64,000 nt of DNA, taken from positions 1,302,001-1,366,000 of the forward strand of contig NZ_CP035946.1 of NCBI RefSeq assembly GCF_013177655.1, in the 5' to 3' direction. Origin of the DNA: Campylobacter canadensis. Its GTDB lineage: Bacteria > Campylobacterota > Campylobacteria > Campylobacterales > Campylobacteraceae. Of this stretch, positions 62,377 through 64,000 are shown piece by piece. Position 1 is the stretch's first letter. Each line of letters opens with the position of its first letter. The notes beneath the pieces were generated by a model. It saw only the letters and a list, made by a program, of their open reading frames with translations. It searched no databases and had not been told where the DNA came from. Position numbers and translations under genes: made by a program.

Positions 62377-64000
62377 GTGATAATAAACTCAAGCTTATAC
62401 AAGATATAGAACTAGATAATTTAAACGATGAAAATGATTTTTTAGAAACTAAAAAGTATTCAAAGACTTTACAAGAAATCATAAAAACCACTCATACGTC
62501 TTGCACGATAGGACTTTTTGGAGAATGGGGCAGTGGTAAATCATCTATCATAAGAGATGTTATAAATAAGCTTGATTACAATAAAAGCAAACAGCATTAC
62601 AAAGATACAAACGAAAAAATAAGATTTGTTGTCTATGACGCTTGGAAATATTCAAAAGATTCTTTTAGAAGAACCTTTTTGCTAGAAATGGCAAAAGAAT
62701 TGAAATTTCAAGAGCAAGATTATTTTGATATGTTTTATGCAAATCAAAGTGATGAGAAAATAAAGCGTTCGTTGGAGGTTGCAAATGCTTTTGTTGAGCT
62801 TGTAAAAGCTATTGGTGGTGGCATTCCTAATCCTATAAATGTGATTGAAAAAACAAAGATAACTACACAAAAGCCGTTTATATTTGCTCCAGAACAATTT
62901 GAAAATTTATTTGATGAAATGCTTGAAAAATCTTTGGGTGTAAAAAGCATTTTTGCAAGAGCTGTTGATTATTTTAAAAAAGATGGTTATGAAGCTGAAA
63001 TTAATAAACTTGTGATAGTTATAGATAATCTTGATAGATGTAATGCTGATACGGTTTGCGAAATGCTAAGTGATATAAAAGGCTTTTTAAATAAAGATAA
63101 AGTAGTTTTCATAGTGCCTTTAGATGATAAAATGCTTAAAAAACATTTAGAAAAAATCAACGGTTATGAAGATAGTGAAAGCAGTGAGTATCTAAGGAAG
63201 ATTTTTGATTGTGTATTATCACTTAAAAAAACTCAAGAATTTGATATGTATGAAGTTTTAGATAAATTACTTAAAAATCACAAAATAGAATATAACCCAA
63301 ATACAATGGGTGTTATTTCAGAAGAATACGCAAGTAATCCAAGAAGGATTATAAAGTTTATAAATAATTTTGAGATAGAAAAAGAGTTATTATATAAAAG
63401 GGGTGTGGATAAAGAGCTTATCAAAACTAATGAAACATTAATAGCATTTTTGCTTATTCTTAAAGAAGAACAATATAACCTTTATCAAAAAATATTAGAA
63501 AATATATCAAATATACATACGATAGGAGATAAAAATAATAAATTAGTCAAGAATGAAGCTAAAGAAGTAAAAGTTGAAAGCACCGAACCCAAAGAAGAAA
63601 TTGAAAGTGTTGAAAATATTTATATCAAAAAGTTTTTGGAACATACCAAAGTTATATGGAGTAAGGCTGATTTGAATGTGGTTGATAAAGTGGTTTGCAA
63701 TCTAAACACCGAAGATAAGCTCCCATATGAAATTCGTGAAAAATTAGAAAAGAATGAATTTGGCAAAATTAAACAAGAAGAATATGCAGAAGCATCAAAG
63801 CATTTGGTTTTTAGTTTTAATAAATGGTGTGAAAGAGGGGTATATGAAACTAAGGCTTTAAGCTTTTTTAAACAACTTATAAAAGCTAATGCTTATAAAA
63901 TGCTTAGTAAAAATAATTTTGATGATATTTACAACAAAAGTGAATATGCTTTAAAAGAATTGTTGGAATATCTAGAAGATGAAGAAGATATTAAAAATGC
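62373..64000 (+). CDS. KAP-family P-loop ATPase (partial, runs off the window)
   Basis: At least 542 codons are open to the window end. The protein has CTIGLFGEWGSGKSSII (Walker A, about 45-61), the KAP pattern FVVYDAWKYSKDSFRRTFLLEM (about 88) and LVIVIDNLDRCNADTVCEML (Walker B with DNLDRC, about 211). KAP ATPases occur in phage-defence and membrane-linked complexes. It sits inside a type I restriction locus after hsdS, where Campylobacter loci often carry extra genes (the rlo genes) before hsdR. The AAAGGAG before its ATG lies within hsdS. Confidence 0.88.
   Translation, partial: MSDNKLKLIQDIELDNLNDENDFLETKKYSKTLQEIIKTTHTSCTIGLFGEWGSGKSSIIRDVINKLDYNKSKQHYKDTNEKIRFVVYDAWKYSKDSFRRTFLLEMAKELKFQEQDYFDMFYANQSDEKIKRSLEVANAFVELVKAIGGGIPNPINVIEKTKITTQKPFIFAPEQFENLFDEMLEKSLGVKSIFARAVDYFKKDGYEAEINKLVIVIDNLDRCNADTVCEMLSDIKGFLNKDKVVFIVPLDDKMLKKHLEKINGYEDSESSEYLRKIFDCVLSLKKTQEFDMYEVLDKLLKNHKIEYNPNTMGVISEEYASNPRRIIKFINNFEIEKELLYKRGVDKELIKTNETLIAFLLILKEEQYNLYQKILENISNIHTIGDKNNKLVKNEAKEVKVESTEPKEEIESVENIYIKKFLEHTKVIWSKADLNVVDKVVCNLNTEDKLPYEIREKLEKNEFGKIKQEEYAEASKHLVFSFNKWCERGVYETKALSFFKQLIKANAYKMLSKNNFDDIYNKSEYALKELLEYLEDEEDIKN

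Overview
The window is strongly AT-rich and looks like a Campylobacter chromosome (Campylobacterota). The supporting signs are the core order ccoI / ccoS / gmhB / hldE / gmhA on one strand with rho and dnaX divergent from it, a tmRNA tag (ANKNKLAPAYAYAA) resembling Campylobacter tags, and long poly-G and poly-A/T tracts of the kind this genus uses for phase variation. I cannot name the species.

Layout. 1-2.3 kb: plasmid or integrative-element genes (zeta-type toxin with a small partner, TraM-like, ParA, ribbon-helix-helix). 2.75-13.1 kb: core genome with a Y-family polymerase and YolD-like partner, gmhA, hldE, a ccoS-gmhB fusion, ccoI, rho, dnaX (frame broken at an A10 tract near its end), tmRNA and tRNA-Leu. 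13.1-17.3 kb: a Mokosh type I-like set (PLD nuclease, SF1 helicase, kinase-like part) whose long gene is frameshifted twice. 17.4-17.6 kb: a 43-residue protein whose promoter carries a G9 tract.

17.9-32.5 kb: a complete type III CRISPR-Cas locus that best fits subtype III-D (Cas6, short Cas10, Cas7-like RAMPs, Csx10, Csx19, TIGR03986-like RAMP), with two CARF-HEPN ribonucleases and a Csx20-type ring nuclease. Its adaptation part is unusual. cas1 and cas2 are tail to tail between two 514-bp inverted repeats, and each repeat carries a leader, a leader-proximal CRISPR repeat, a promoter region and the first codons of cas1. Two arrays point outward from this block.

32.5-46.3 kb: a mosaic of small membrane proteins, an HTH repressor with palindromic operators, a lipoprotein, a UPF0174 remnant, a heavily decayed type I restriction locus (hsdR, rloC-like, hsdS, hsdM), a frameshifted membrane protein, and a HEPN protein divergent from a WYL regulator. 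46.3-52.1 kb: an intact LlaJI-like restriction system (nuclease, McrB-like motor, m5C and Eco57I-like methyltransferases). 52.4-55.9 kb: a Hachiman system whose helicase hamB is split by a G10 tract. 56-59 kb: cold-shock protein, plsC remnant, oxidoreductase and LCMT-type methyltransferase. 59.2-64 kb: a second type I restriction locus (hsdM with one nonsense codon, hsdS, KAP ATPase running off the end).

How it works together: this is a dense defence island in which many systems are in one of three states: intact (type III CRISPR, LlaJI), off but possibly switchable at a homopolymer (Hachiman, Mokosh, one membrane gene), or decayed (first type I system). Many breaks lie in homopolymers, so read errors must be excluded before calling any one a switch. 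The decayed type I locus also has deletions and nonsense codons that read errors would not explain.
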